NCBI GenBank assembly: GCA_949840935.1
Contig: CATKXX010000010.1
Span: 18,589 to 82,588, forward strand
DNA: 64,000 bases
From: an uncultured Acetatifactor sp.
Lineage (GTDB): Bacteria > Bacillota > Clostridia > Lachnospirales > Lachnospiraceae
Direction of reading: 5' to 3'
Below, one piece after another: positions 17,855 to 27,087 of the stretch. The translations under genes and the position numbers were made by a program. The notes under the pieces are model-generated. The model was not told the DNA's origin. It was given only the letters and a program-made list of their open reading frames with translations, and ran no database searches. Each line of letters starts with the position of its first letter. The first letter of the stretch is position 1.

Positions 17855-19006
17855 ATGAAGAAAGAAATAGAAGAAAATAAACACAATATACCGGATATCG
17901 AAATCATAGACCTGGAGGAGGACGAACTGTCCGATGAGGGCCCTGCCGATAACAGAGAGGGCTATGGGGATCAGCCTCCCGCTTCCGGGCCGCCGAAAGA
18001 GAGAAGACGCTTTCCCCGCATCAATATGCATATCGTTCTGCTCCTTGTTTTCGTGGTTTTTGTGTGCGGGATTGCCTATAAGGTCATGAATTTCGGTGAG
18101 TTTATCGATTTGGATGAAATTTTCAGAGACGGAAAGGGCACCTACGATGATACCCTGGATGAAATCCTCCCCCTGCTGGACGCCGACGGTAAGCGTGTGG
18201 ACACCAGCTACGAGGACGGGCTTACCATTGTAGCCTTTGGAAACGCCCCCTTTGCGGACGACAGGGATTCCGAGGATAATCTGGCAAATATGATCTCGGA
18301 AATGACAGGGGCCACCGTGTACAACTGTTCCATCAGCGGCAGCTACTTGGCTTCCCAACGCCCCATCATCGACACCGCAGGATCTCCCATGGATATGTAT
18401 ACCTTCTACTGGCTGTCCATCCTTGCCACCGGAAACGATATCATGCTCAGCTATGATGAGGCAAAAGAAACATTGGGTGAAGATCTTCCCCCCGAGACGG
18501 ACGAGGTTCTCAACACCCTGACCACCCTGGACTTTAATACAGTGGATGTGATCGTAGTCCTGTACGACGCCACAGACTACCTGCTGGGACACCAGATGTA
18601 CAGCGACCAGAATTCCACCGATATAGAACAGTTTACAGGCAACCTGGAGGCCGGGATCGGTATGTTCCAGAGCGTATACCCGCATATCCGCATTATTGTA
18701 CTGTCGCCCCCCTATGCATTTTCCGACCAGCTCGATGAGAAGGGAAACTACATCAGCAGTGATATCGCCAGGTATGGCCAGGACGTCCTTTCCACTTACG
18801 TCATCAAAGAATACAGCTCCTGTGTGACCAGAAGCGTCTCCTTTGTCGATAACCTCTACGGCACGATCACAGAGGACAACGCCCATAAATACCTGATCGA
18901 CAATCTGCACCTGAACGCCGACGGCCGCAGGGAGATTGCCAAACGCTTTGTATACGCCCTGAATTACTACAATCAGGAAGGCCAGAATGAGGCCGGAGAC
19001 AAATGA
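17855..19006 (+). CDS. Membrane-anchored SGNH-fold protein with degenerate active site
   Basis: 383 residues. An acidic cytoplasmic N-terminus is followed by a basic PKERRRFPR patch, one membrane helix (about 60-80) and an extracytoplasmic domain. Its layout matches SGNH/GDSL hydrolases, but the first block reads FGNAPF where GDS is expected (no nucleophile Ser) and the third reads YDATDY instead of GxND. The C-terminal NLHLN keeps the His. Its paralogues at 29755 and 44428 keep all blocks, so this copy may be a non-catalytic binder or have changed chemistry. ATG 17855 with GGAG 6 nt upstream is preferred over the TTG at 17789. It is a rightward single gene ending in a bidirectional hairpin. 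Confidence 0.82.
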   Translation: MKKEIEENKHNIPDIEIIDLEEDELSDEGPADNREGYGDQPPASGPPKERRRFPRINMHIVLLLVFVVFVCGIAYKVMNFGEFIDLDEIFRDGKGTYDDTLDEILPLLDADGKRVDTSYEDGLTIVAFGNAPFADDRDSEDNLANMISEMTGATVYNCSISGSYLASQRPIIDTAGSPMDMYTFYWLSILATGNDIMLSYDEAKETLGEDLPPETDEVLNTLTTLDFNTVDVIVVLYDATDYLLGHQMYSDQNSTDIEQFTGNLEAGIGMFQSVYPHIRIIVLSPPYAFSDQLDEKGNYISSDIARYGQDVLSTYVIKEYSSCVTRSVSFVDNLYGTITEDNAHKYLIDNLHLNADGRREIAKRFVYALNYYNQEGQNEAGDK

Positions 19007-19020
19007 TCGTCTCCGGCCTC
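18989..19020. terminator. Bidirectional hairpin between convergent genes
   Basis: A perfect 12-bp stem, GAGGCCGGAGAC / GTCTCCGGCCTC, with an 8-nt loop containing the rightward gene's TGA. It sits exactly between convergent stops (19006 and 19032). The T-tract is weak on both sides. Confidence 0.65.
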
Positions 19021-19031
19021 TGCCGTTTCTC

Positions 19032-19793
19032 TCAGTATTTCAGGTCAAAATCCCTGTCCCGGTAAATGACGTATCCGTCCGTCCGCAGAAAAACCTCCCA
19101 GTTATACTCTGAGGTTTTTCCAATGACTTCCTTCTCCTCCGGCAGAATAATGTAATGGCAGCCTTCCTCCTTCGCAAGAGGCGCCAGTCGGCTTAAGTCA
19201 ATGACTTCCTTCTCCATCTCGTCGGGAAGACCTGCCCATCTGTTCCAGCGTTCCACCGTCATCTCCCGGCCAAAGGGCATACATATGGTGGGCTCATACT
19301 GCCGCACATACTGCACCAGCTCCAGCGGGAACGCCGCCTGCACCTCCCTGCCCGGCTCCAGGATGGCGTCACAGATATGCACTACACTGTCCGGCACATG
19401 GTATAAATTCTCCGCCCGCTGAAAGAACGGATTTTTGTAAATAAAACTGCCGGAGACCACAATCCCTGCCGCAGCGGCCAGCGCAAAAACAGTTTTCCGC
19501 CGGCCGGTAAGCCTGCCGTAAAGCGTGGCGGCGGCATAAGCCGTGGTCACCGTTATGGGAAGCAGCCACAGGATCCGGTAATAAATCTCATCCCCCACCA
19601 GATGATACAGCCCCCTGGCAAACAACGGGTTAAAGAACAAAAGCAGCAGAATCACCGGCACGATGACCAGCAAAATCCTCGCATATTTCCTTTGTTCCCT
19701 CACCCACAGATAGGCCAGCGATATCAGATACAGGATTACGATCAGCCCGGTGCCCATATATTCCCGAAAAAGCTCTGTCACAATATTCCACAT
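19032..19793 (-). CDS. Membrane protein with C-terminal soluble domain, unknown family
   Basis: 253 residues from ATG 19793. Helices lie at about residues 10-28, 33-52, 68-88 and 97-117, followed by a ~130-residue soluble part ending in YVIYRDRDFD. That ending resembles the C-terminal soluble tails of the other large membrane proteins here (for example 20896-22674). The start is fixed by AGGAGG 5 nt before ATG 19793; an upstream start 27 nt further out lacks this. It is the last gene of block C and directly follows a DUF6077-like gene. The two could form one functional unit, but their frames do not join, so they are separate genes. Confidence 0.75.
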   Translation of the reverse strand: MWNIVTELFREYMGTGLIVILYLISLAYLWVREQRKYARILLVIVPVILLLLFFNPLFARGLYHLVGDEIYYRILWLLPITVTTAYAAATLYGRLTGRRKTVFALAAAAGIVVSGSFIYKNPFFQRAENLYHVPDSVVHICDAILEPGREVQAAFPLELVQYVRQYEPTICMPFGREMTVERWNRWAGLPDEMEKEVIDLSRLAPLAKEEGCHYIILPEEKEVIGKTSEYNWEVFLRTDGYVIYRDRDFDLKY

Positions 19794-19833
19794 AGGTTCC
19801 TCCTGCCAGCGCCCTGTCACAAAAAGCAGGGTA

Positions 19834-20892
19834 TCAGTCCAAAATAAGATATAACACTGCGTAACACACGTCCGGCAGACAGCAGACCGCCATGGGAATC
19901 AGTATTTTCCACCTTTTAAAGGCAATCGCCCCGCAGGCTCCCGCAATCCCCACCAGCAGGCAGCACAACATGGCCCCCATGGTGCTGCACAGGCAGCCTG
20001 TAATGTTGGCTGCCGCCAGAAGCACATAATATTTTACCAGGATCTTCTCTCCCTCCTGAAGCTGCCGCAGGAGAACCAACAGCAGCAGCAAAAGCACAGG
20101 GATCACAATACTGCCCAGGGCTGCCTTCCCCTGCCTGCTCCTGGCGATCATGAAATTCTCCGCCGTATAAAAGGAATAATCCCCAAACAGCACCAGAAGC
20201 TCCGTAAAGATCAGGAAAAGAGGCAGCGGCTCCCTCTTTCCCCGAAGCAGGAACCTTCCCAGCAGGTAAAATATGCCATAAGTCATTGCGATCAACGCCA
20301 CCGGAACCACCACATGAGCCACTGTCACCGCCCGTATTCCCGTTATCTCGGCCAGATAAGCAATCCAGATTGGAAACGGTGCCAGCCCGTGCCTTGCGTC
20401 CAGCTCCGTCCCAAATCCCGTGTAGGGCTGCTTCCTGTACATCGTAAGGGCATCCTGCGTTATGGACGAAATCGCCACGTAGAAGGCATCGTCGCCATCC
20501 CTGTATGTCATCCTGACAGCCTGTACAAGCTGAAAGCCCAGCACTGCCCAGAATATCAGCCATAAAAGCACAGACTGCCTCCGGTCAGCCCCCTTGATCA
20601 GCGACAGGGAAACCGCCTTCCTCCTGCCCCTGAATGCCAGGAACGCCGCCGCCAGCACCGACAATGCCAGCACCGCGCTGTACCAGATGATTACATACCG
20701 GAAGCTCATTTCCAGCAGGATCATAGGCACACAGATCAGCTGGAAGCAGGCCCACAAAAAAAGCTGGCCGCTTACCCACTGAAAAATGATCCCCTTTAAA
20801 TAATGATCCACATTCTTCTGAAACAGACTGCCCACAAAGACGGGCACTGCAAACAACAGCAAAACCGCCGCCAAAATCCGTAATCCTGTCAA
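19834..20892 (-). CDS. DUF6077-like polytopic membrane protein
   Basis: 352 residues with about nine helices. A conserved-looking extracytoplasmic loop near residues 133-165 has YRDGDDAFYVA and later FGTELDARHG; acidic residues just after an early helix suggest a GT-C-like glycosyltransferase. I associate this pattern with DUF6077, whose function is unknown to me. It begins with TTG 20892 behind an AAGGACAGG Shine-Dalgarno, 3 nt after the previous stop. Its C-terminus lacks the soluble domain seen in its neighbours; the next gene may supply it. Confidence 0.75.
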   Translation of the reverse strand: MTGLRILAAVLLLFAVPVFVGSLFQKNVDHYLKGIIFQWVSGQLFLWACFQLICVPMILLEMSFRYVIIWYSAVLALSVLAAAFLAFRGRRKAVSLSLIKGADRRQSVLLWLIFWAVLGFQLVQAVRMTYRDGDDAFYVAISSITQDALTMYRKQPYTGFGTELDARHGLAPFPIWIAYLAEITGIRAVTVAHVVVPVALIAMTYGIFYLLGRFLLRGKREPLPLFLIFTELLVLFGDYSFYTAENFMIARSRQGKAALGSIVIPVLLLLLLVLLRQLQEGEKILVKYYVLLAAANITGCLCSTMGAMLCCLLVGIAGACGAIAFKRWKILIPMAVCCLPDVCYAVLYLILD

Positions 20893-20895
20893 GAC

Positions 20896-22674
20896 TTACC
20901 TGTCCTTTCTTAAAATATACAGCCTGTCGCCATAAGCGCTGGGCTGATACTCCGTCTCCTGCTCCAATTCCAGACCGTAATCCTCCCACAAAAGCTCCAG
21001 CACTTTAAGGTCATCCACTCCCCCCTTGACCAGCACTGCCACCCGGCTTAATTCCTCAATTCCGGCCCTGTCCCTCCTGTTCTCCAGTTCCTCCGTAGTC
21101 AGAAGCAGCGACCTGTCATAAGAAGTAAATTCCAGCAGGTTCTCATAATACCCCACTCCCTCATAGATGCAGATGCAGGGACAGTCCCCATATTCCGCCG
21201 CATCCGCCCTCTGTTCGGAATATCCCCTGTACAGATAGCTCCCGTCATAGCATATGAGATTCCATGCCTGGAACAGCAGCAGGATACCGCATACCACCCC
21301 GGTAAGCCCTCTGGTGAGCTTTTCCTCACAGCTTCTGTAAAGCCTGCCAAGGCATCCGAACACTGTCAGCATCAGGATCAGAGCCGCAAAGGGAAACAGC
21401 GGCATAATATAACGATCCACCAGATAGGGTGACATCCTCGCCGCCAGCAGGAAATAGCCTGCCGCCGGAAACAGCAGCAGCCACAAAAGCTCTCTCCTCT
21501 GCCGCCTTTCCCCGCTTTCCGCCCCCTTTGGGGATACCGCCTTTCCCCTGCCTTTCCTTCTCATCGCCAGCACAAAGGCGCACAGGACAAGCACCAGGCT
21601 CAGGGAATACCATCCCGCCCCCCGCTCCAGAAGGATCTTTCCAAAGGCCGCCAGGCGGGTTCCATATCCCGCAAGCCCCCGGGACAGGTTTCCCAGCGCC
21701 TCCACACCCCTTCCGCTGGAAAAGACGTCCGCAATGGCAAAGGGAAACACGGCCAGCCCTCCCACAGCCGCCAGCAGCATGGAACGGACAAAGCAGAACA
21801 GCTCCCTTTTCCGCCCGTCCCTCCAGAGGCATACACTGACAACCGCCGCCAGCAGCAGACAGTAAAACAGGAAAAAATACTGCGTCCAGAAGCCCAGCAT
21901 GACAGCCAGGATCAATTTCCCGTTCCTCCTGTCAAAGGAAGCGGCCTGCCACTTTTCCAGCACCAGGTAGAAACAGAGCACACACCACAGCGTCACCATG
22001 CCGTACATGCGGATCAGCAGCACAGTTGCCAGCGCTCCCCCGGACAGCCCGTAAAAAAGCATTGTCATCAGCCCCATCCGGCGCCCCTCCTTCTCCATGC
22101 CAAAGGCAGGGGCCAGCAGTAGGCAGATTTTATATAATAAAACCTGTATCCCTGCGACTGCCGCCATATTGATCACGCATCCCATCCACGGGGAAATCCT
22201 GCCCCGGAACAGAGAGGATATCGTATGCAGCAGCATGAAATGCAGGGGAGGGTGGTTATCATCCTTCACATTAAAATACACGGACAGGTAGTTAAAGGCA
22301 TCCCTGCCCTCCACTGTGATATAATCGGAAAACTGCTCCGAGGTAATCCACACCGGCTCCTCATAGACATCCGCCGTATAGGTAAGCAGCTTGCTGTTTC
22401 CGCGGTTCTGCAGCACATCCATCACCGTATCCGCCAGGTTTCCCATGGTTTCGCCGAAGCTTTCGCCGTCGATCTCATTGTGTACAAATTTCGCCAGCCG
22501 GCCCTCCGGCTGCGTAGTCACGATCCACGGATTAAATTCCGCGTTGGCAAGCTCAAAGCTCAACAGCTCGTCCATGTGGAAGCCTTCCTTCCACGATACA
22601 AAGAGACAGAACACCGCCATACAGGCGAGCACCGCCATAATCTCATATGCTTTTCCTCTAATGGCCTTCCACAT
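20896..22674 (-). CDS. GT39/PMT-like GT-C glycosyltransferase candidate
   Basis: 592 residues from ATG 22674. A first helix (about 12-30) is followed by HMDELLSFELAN, matching the acidic DE motif of GT-C enzymes such as PMT/ArnT. A long extracytoplasmic loop with DDNHPPLHFMLLH follows, a segment very typical of the GT39-like group, then about ten helices and a soluble tail. Such enzymes move a sugar from a polyprenyl-phosphate donor outside the cell. The frame is open further upstream (to 22767), but the ATG one base after the previous TGA, with GAGGG before it, is the credible start. Acceptor unknown. Confidence 0.85.
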   Translation of the reverse strand: MWKAIRGKAYEIMAVLACMAVFCLFVSWKEGFHMDELLSFELANAEFNPWIVTTQPEGRLAKFVHNEIDGESFGETMGNLADTVMDVLQNRGNSKLLTYTADVYEEPVWITSEQFSDYITVEGRDAFNYLSVYFNVKDDNHPPLHFMLLHTISSLFRGRISPWMGCVINMAAVAGIQVLLYKICLLLAPAFGMEKEGRRMGLMTMLFYGLSGGALATVLLIRMYGMVTLWCVLCFYLVLEKWQAASFDRRNGKLILAVMLGFWTQYFFLFYCLLLAAVVSVCLWRDGRKRELFCFVRSMLLAAVGGLAVFPFAIADVFSSGRGVEALGNLSRGLAGYGTRLAAFGKILLERGAGWYSLSLVLVLCAFVLAMRRKGRGKAVSPKGAESGERRQRRELLWLLLFPAAGYFLLAARMSPYLVDRYIMPLFPFAALILMLTVFGCLGRLYRSCEEKLTRGLTGVVCGILLLFQAWNLICYDGSYLYRGYSEQRADAAEYGDCPCICIYEGVGYYENLLEFTSYDRSLLLTTEELENRRDRAGIEELSRVAVLVKGGVDDLKVLELLWEDYGLELEQETEYQPSAYGDRLYILRKDR

Positions 22675-22675
22675 A

Positions 22676-24463
22676 TCAACCCTCTTTTTCCATATTCCCG
22701 GCCGGCAAAACCACCTCGTAAATATAGATCCGATAATAGCTGTCCTCCGTCTCCAGGGGAGTCTCATTTACCAGAGCCAGCCCCTGCTCTTCCGCGTTGG
22801 CAATATATGCCGCCGACAACACATAGTCGCCCCCCAACTCCTTCAGCGCCCCTGTGTCCAGCCGGTAATCCTGAAAGAAAAAGCCGCCCTTTTCTATGGT
22901 ATAATAGCCGGGACACTCCGAGCTGAACAGATAACATCTGTTGCCCCAGTCATCGAAATATTCCCTCAGATAATCGCTCCGCTCCAGCTCTGGTGCCAGG
23001 ATCCTGCGGAAATCATGCTTGTATGATACCGGATAATGATTGGAATAGCCGTCCAGACAGTAAAAGCCGTGATACAGCGCCGCCGCCGGGTCTATTCCCA
23101 GGCTGACCACCCTGTATTCCGACGGCTCCATCCCGGAAGCCTCCCGCAGGCAGCCTTCCACCTGCTCCATGACGCCGATTGCAAAATAATCCCGGAAGCT
23201 CAGCAGGCCGTAATCGGGATTCCGCAGCATCTGTATATTGGATTTTACGTCCCCCGCCATCAGAATCTGTATCCCTGTCACCGCCGCCGCAATCCCGCAG
23301 AAGGCGCCCGTAAGCAACCCGGCCATCGCAATACCCCGGGACGTGCACGCCTTCTCCCTTCTCCGGCACAGCAGAAGCTCCAGGCAGATCATCCCCCCGC
23401 AGGCAAAAGCAAGATACCAGAGCGTGGGAGCGATCCACAGCAGCCGGTTTACCTGGAAAGCCCGAAGCGCGGACATCCGGTTCCTGAGAAAGACTCCCGC
23501 CCCGCTGTCCCAAAAAGCCGCCGCCAGGGAAAAAGCCAGATTCCACAACAGACATACGCCCGCCCTTCTCTGCAGCCGTCTCACCCCCTCCTCCCGGAGG
23601 AAGGCTCCCAGAGCCAGTGCCGCCAGCGTCATCACCAGCAGAAGGAAATGATAATCCTCACTGTGCTGCCCTCCCCTGGTAAGATTCTGCCACAGGGTGG
23701 ACAAAAAAGGCGATGCCTTCAGCACATACTCCGACTTATGGGAAATCTCCCCGTCTCCCTTTCCCAGCAGTTCCCCCAGCAGCCGCCAGTTTTCCGCCAC
23801 ATAGATTCCCAGGAGCATCAGCCAGGCCCCCAAAAAGGGCAGCACCCTCTCCCTCTGCCTCCACAGAAGCCAGAACAGCCAGGCCAGGCCCATCCCCAAC
23901 AGCCCGAAGCCCACAAGCACCAGGGAGGAAGTCAGCGCATAACATGCCGTATACAGATAAGCCGCCGGGATATGGCGCCCCTTCTTCAGCTGGAGCACAC
24001 ACCAAAATAAAAGCGGAATCCCATACTGTGACAACCCGTACACCGGCAGAAAGGGAATGTACGCGAACAAGACTGCCGCCGTCATGGCTATCCCCTCCTG
24101 CACACGGGACTCCCTGGCCAGAAGATACATTCCCACATACCCTGTCAGGCTTCCCGCCATCTGCATCAACAGCAGGGCGGCGGCGTAATTCCCTCCCAGG
24201 AATAAAAGCACAAAGCCCGGCGCAGGCGGTGTCAGGGCCGTCTTAGACACCCCTCCCAGAAATTCCGGCAGGATATCCCCCCGGAACAGATGCCTGGCCT
24301 GCAGGACATAGGCGATCAGCTCACCGTCCAGCTGGTCATGATAGTTAAATATGGCGTCCTCGCCCAGGATCAGACAGGGAATCCCCATAGCCGCCACAGC
24401 GGCAAGCCCCAGGAAAAACCATACCTTATTCCGTTTGCTCCCGGCTCCTCTCAGCTCACCCAC
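22676..24463 (-). CDS. DUF6044-like (YkoS-type) membrane protein
   Basis: 595 residues with about eleven helices. Helix 1 is followed by FNYHDQLDGELIAYVLQARHLF, and HDQLD is the signature I associate with DUF6044/YkoS. A soluble C-terminal ~180 residues follows (with GFYCLDGYSNHYP and WGNRCYLF). It is a clear paralogue of 38959-40758, which shares HDQLDE, the GGI/GGV motif, DGYSNNYPLEYKHRFR and WGSRCYLF. A GT-C-like polymer-modifying role is inferred. It begins with GTG 24463 inside the last codons of the upstream gene (8-nt overlap) behind GGGAG, so it is translationally coupled. Confidence 0.85.
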   Translation of the reverse strand: MGELRGAGSKRNKVWFFLGLAAVAAMGIPCLILGEDAIFNYHDQLDGELIAYVLQARHLFRGDILPEFLGGVSKTALTPPAPGFVLLFLGGNYAAALLLMQMAGSLTGYVGMYLLARESRVQEGIAMTAAVLFAYIPFLPVYGLSQYGIPLLFWCVLQLKKGRHIPAAYLYTACYALTSSLVLVGFGLLGMGLAWLFWLLWRQRERVLPFLGAWLMLLGIYVAENWRLLGELLGKGDGEISHKSEYVLKASPFLSTLWQNLTRGGQHSEDYHFLLLVMTLAALALGAFLREEGVRRLQRRAGVCLLWNLAFSLAAAFWDSGAGVFLRNRMSALRAFQVNRLLWIAPTLWYLAFACGGMICLELLLCRRREKACTSRGIAMAGLLTGAFCGIAAAVTGIQILMAGDVKSNIQMLRNPDYGLLSFRDYFAIGVMEQVEGCLREASGMEPSEYRVVSLGIDPAAALYHGFYCLDGYSNHYPVSYKHDFRRILAPELERSDYLREYFDDWGNRCYLFSSECPGYYTIEKGGFFFQDYRLDTGALKELGGDYVLSAAYIANAEEQGLALVNETPLETEDSYYRIYIYEVVLPAGNMEKEG

Positions 24464-25874
24464 GTCTCAGCTCCCTTTCCGCATTTTCTCCCGAAGGAAG
24501 CCCGCCCTGCGCTTCCCTGCCGGTTAAAATCACCGGCCAAGCCATCCACAGCTGCAGGATCAGCACCGTATCCTTATAATCCTGCATACCCGCCCCCTGC
24601 ATGGTATACCAGATTACCAGGATTCCCGCCGTAGCCAGACAGCACAGTACAGGCCCCGCTGCCATCCTCCCGGCCCTCCGGCTGCCGGGCAGCCACAGCC
24701 CCTGCAGCAGCAGCGTAAGGATTGCCGCCACCGCAAACCACCAGCACCCGTAATCCATGTAAAGCCTGGACAGCCCCGGCATTTTCTCCAGAAAGAACTC
24801 GTAATTCCTGCTGTAGGTATCGTAACCCCTTCCCATGAGGAACAGCTGCAGGCACACAGGCGACGCGCCGTATCCCAACACATCCCACAGGATTTCCTTA
24901 CAGATTTCCGGCCCATGCCACATCCAGGCCAGACCCATGATCTCCACACAGAACGCCTCCGCCTGCTCCTTTGACACAGACTGATCAGCTACTGCCTGTA
25001 CCAGAATGGGAAAAAAGCTTTTGTCCATACTGTCCGCATATTCCGCGGCCTGCCAGGCAATATCCTCATTCACAGGGCTTACCATCTCCCAGGGCCAGTC
25101 TTCGTAGTCCTCCTGGATACTGGTCCACACCACCCTCTGAGTCAACGTCATCAGCGGCGTTTTCTGCAGCCTCCCGTAAAACCCCGGTGTACATGTCAGG
25201 CTCCCCAGCCCTGCAATCATCCCGGCAAACGCTGCTGCCAGAAGGATCCCATAGAGCTGCCGCCTCCCATCCCCCTTCCATTCCCTGCAGCAGAAAATCA
25301 GCAGCAGCGCCACAGGCACCGCGCCCAGATACAGGTACTCCGGTAAAAGGAACGCCAGCAGCAGCCAGCACAGAGAAAGCTCAGCCAGCCTTCTCAGGGT
25401 GCGCTTCCCGGGAATTTTAACCGCTTCCGTCAGCAGGGCAAGCCCTTCCAGAAGCAGCGACGCCGCAAAGGAACAGGGCAGGATTGCCATGTGGCACTGC
25501 ATGGCCATGGGAATGGTCACAAATGCCAGGCTCCCCCATACGGTTTTCCACCCTCCCCGGGGCAGGAAGACACGCAGGAACCTCCATGCCGTAACAAAGG
25601 CTGCCGCCAGCTGCACCCCATAGACGATCACATGCCTCCTCCCCGCAAGCCGCAGGAAAACCGGATATAAAATACCCGTATACTCGTCACAGCGCAGGGT
25701 ATGGCTGACCTCCATAAGGAAAATGCTTTCCCCGAACTGCGGCACATGGAAAAAATGACAGCACATCCAGACAATCCCCAGGACTGTCTGGATGCTGATC
25801 CCTGTGAAAAGAACTCCCTTTAATATGGCGGAAGCATGGCCTGTGATTTTTTGAACGCTTACTCTGCTGTCCAC
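24456..25874 (-). CDS. Polytopic membrane protein, GT-C-like
   Basis: 472 residues from GTG 25874, chosen because GGAGG lies 5 nt upstream and because the longer frame (ATG 25970) would overlap the transaminase gene by 38 nt. About ten helices. After helix 1 an extracytoplasmic loop has FGESIFLMEVSHTLRCDEYTG; the CDEYTGILYP segment is a GT-C-style acidic motif. No family recognised. It lies between a DUF6044-like gene and the WecE-like transaminase and overlaps the former by 8 nt. Confidence 0.75.
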   Translation of the reverse strand: MDSRVSVQKITGHASAILKGVLFTGISIQTVLGIVWMCCHFFHVPQFGESIFLMEVSHTLRCDEYTGILYPVFLRLAGRRHVIVYGVQLAAAFVTAWRFLRVFLPRGGWKTVWGSLAFVTIPMAMQCHMAILPCSFAASLLLEGLALLTEAVKIPGKRTLRRLAELSLCWLLLAFLLPEYLYLGAVPVALLLIFCCREWKGDGRRQLYGILLAAAFAGMIAGLGSLTCTPGFYGRLQKTPLMTLTQRVVWTSIQEDYEDWPWEMVSPVNEDIAWQAAEYADSMDKSFFPILVQAVADQSVSKEQAEAFCVEIMGLAWMWHGPEICKEILWDVLGYGASPVCLQLFLMGRGYDTYSRNYEFFLEKMPGLSRLYMDYGCWWFAVAAILTLLLQGLWLPGSRRAGRMAAGPVLCCLATAGILVIWYTMQGAGMQDYKDTVLILQLWMAWPVILTGREAQGGLPSGENAERELRRG

Positions 25875-25932
25875 CGTTCCCTCCGTCGTTGTGCTGTCAT
25901 GCTCTTTTGTTCCCGGTATAATCAGGCCGCGC

Positions 25933-27060
25933 TCAGCTGTAAAATCTCCTGACAACGCCGCAGATTTCATCCACCTGCTCCAATGTCAGCCCATAATACA
26001 TGGGCAGGCGGGCCAGACGCTCGCTCTCCCTGGTGGTGTACCGGTCTTCTCCGTGGAACCGCCCGAATTTCTGTCCCGCAGGTGCCGTGTGCAGGGGGAT
26101 ATAATGGAATACCGAGAGGATCCCGTTCTGCTTCATATGGGCGATAAACGCCGTTCTCTGCTCCAAGTCAGCTGCCTTGATGTAAAACATATGGGCATTG
26201 TGCACGCAGCCCTCCGGCACTGTGGGCAATTCGATTTTCCCCGCCTCCGCCAGCGGCAGCAGGTTCTCCCAGTAGCGGTTCCAGAGGGACAGCCTGGCCT
26301 CATTGATCTCATCCGCTTTTTCCAGCTGGGCATAGAGGTAAGCCGCATTCATATCGCTGGGCAGATAGGAGGATCCCAGGTTCACCCAGGTATATTTGTC
26401 AATCTGCCCCCTGAAATATTTGCTGCGGTTCGTACCCTTCTCACGGATGATCTCCGCCTCCTCCACATCCTTCTCATCCCGGATCAGCAGTGCACCGCCC
26501 TCCCCCATACTGTAATTCTTCGTCTCATGGAAGCTGAAGCAGCCGAAATTGCCAAAGGTTCCCAGCGCTTTCCCCTTGTAGGACGCCATGATCCCCTGGG
26601 CCGCATCCTCAATAACGGCCAGATGATGCCTCCGGGCGATGTCCATGATCGTATCCATTTCACAGGCAACCCCCGCGTAATGAACCGGCACAATGACGCG
26701 GGTCCTGTCCGTGACCGCCGCCTCTATCCGCTTCTCATCCAGATTCATGGTGTCCGGCCTGATATCCACAAACACAGGCACCGCGCCGCGCAGTGCAAAG
26801 GCGTCCGCGGTGGAAACAAAGGTGTACGCGGGCATAATGACCTCATCCCCCGGCTGGATTTCCGTGAGCAGGGCTGCAAGCTCCGTGGCATGAGTACAGG
26901 AGGTGGTAAGCAGGCATTTCGTTGTCCCTGTCCGCTCCTCGATCCACTGGCTGCATTTATGGGTATAGGGCCCGTCACCGCATATTTTCTGATTCTTTAC
27001 ACATTCCTGAATATAGTCCGCCGCTTTTTCCGCATAAGGCGGTACATTAAAATTAATCAT
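25933..27060 (-). CDS. wecE: dTDP-4-amino-4,6-dideoxygalactose transaminase (WecE/RffA type)
   Basis: 375 residues, PLP fold-type I (DegT/DnrJ/EryC1/StrS). Along its whole length it follows the enterobacterial WecE pattern: CGDGPYTHKC near the start, LLTTSCTHATE, GDEVIMPAYTFVSTA, VPVHYAGVACEMD, EDAAQGIMASYKG, the PLP lysine in FHETKNYS, REKGTNRS, and FHGEDRYTTRESERL near the end. It would aminate dTDP-4-keto-6-deoxy-glucose from RfbB to dTDP-4-amino-4,6-dideoxy-galactose. Finding it far from rfbA/rfbB but on the same strand supports one shared sugar-nucleotide pool. Good Shine-Dalgarno (GGAGGG). No WecD-type acetyltransferase is next to it. Confidence 0.93.
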   Translation of the reverse strand: MINFNVPPYAEKAADYIQECVKNQKICGDGPYTHKCSQWIEERTGTTKCLLTTSCTHATELAALLTEIQPGDEVIMPAYTFVSTADAFALRGAVPVFVDIRPDTMNLDEKRIEAAVTDRTRVIVPVHYAGVACEMDTIMDIARRHHLAVIEDAAQGIMASYKGKALGTFGNFGCFSFHETKNYSMGEGGALLIRDEKDVEEAEIIREKGTNRSKYFRGQIDKYTWVNLGSSYLPSDMNAAYLYAQLEKADEINEARLSLWNRYWENLLPLAEAGKIELPTVPEGCVHNAHMFYIKAADLEQRTAFIAHMKQNGILSVFHYIPLHTAPAGQKFGRFHGEDRYTTRESERLARLPMYYGLTLEQVDEICGVVRRFYS

Positions 27061-27087
27061 ATCTGACGGCCCTCCTTTGGCCTGCTC

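Noticed and set aside
19032..20892. One DUF6077-like gene split by a frameshift into 19834-20892 and 19032-19793
   Set aside because: The first ends cleanly after a helix, the second has its own strong AGGAGG and starts with a fresh N-terminal helix, and the frame past the stop does not encode a plausible bridge.
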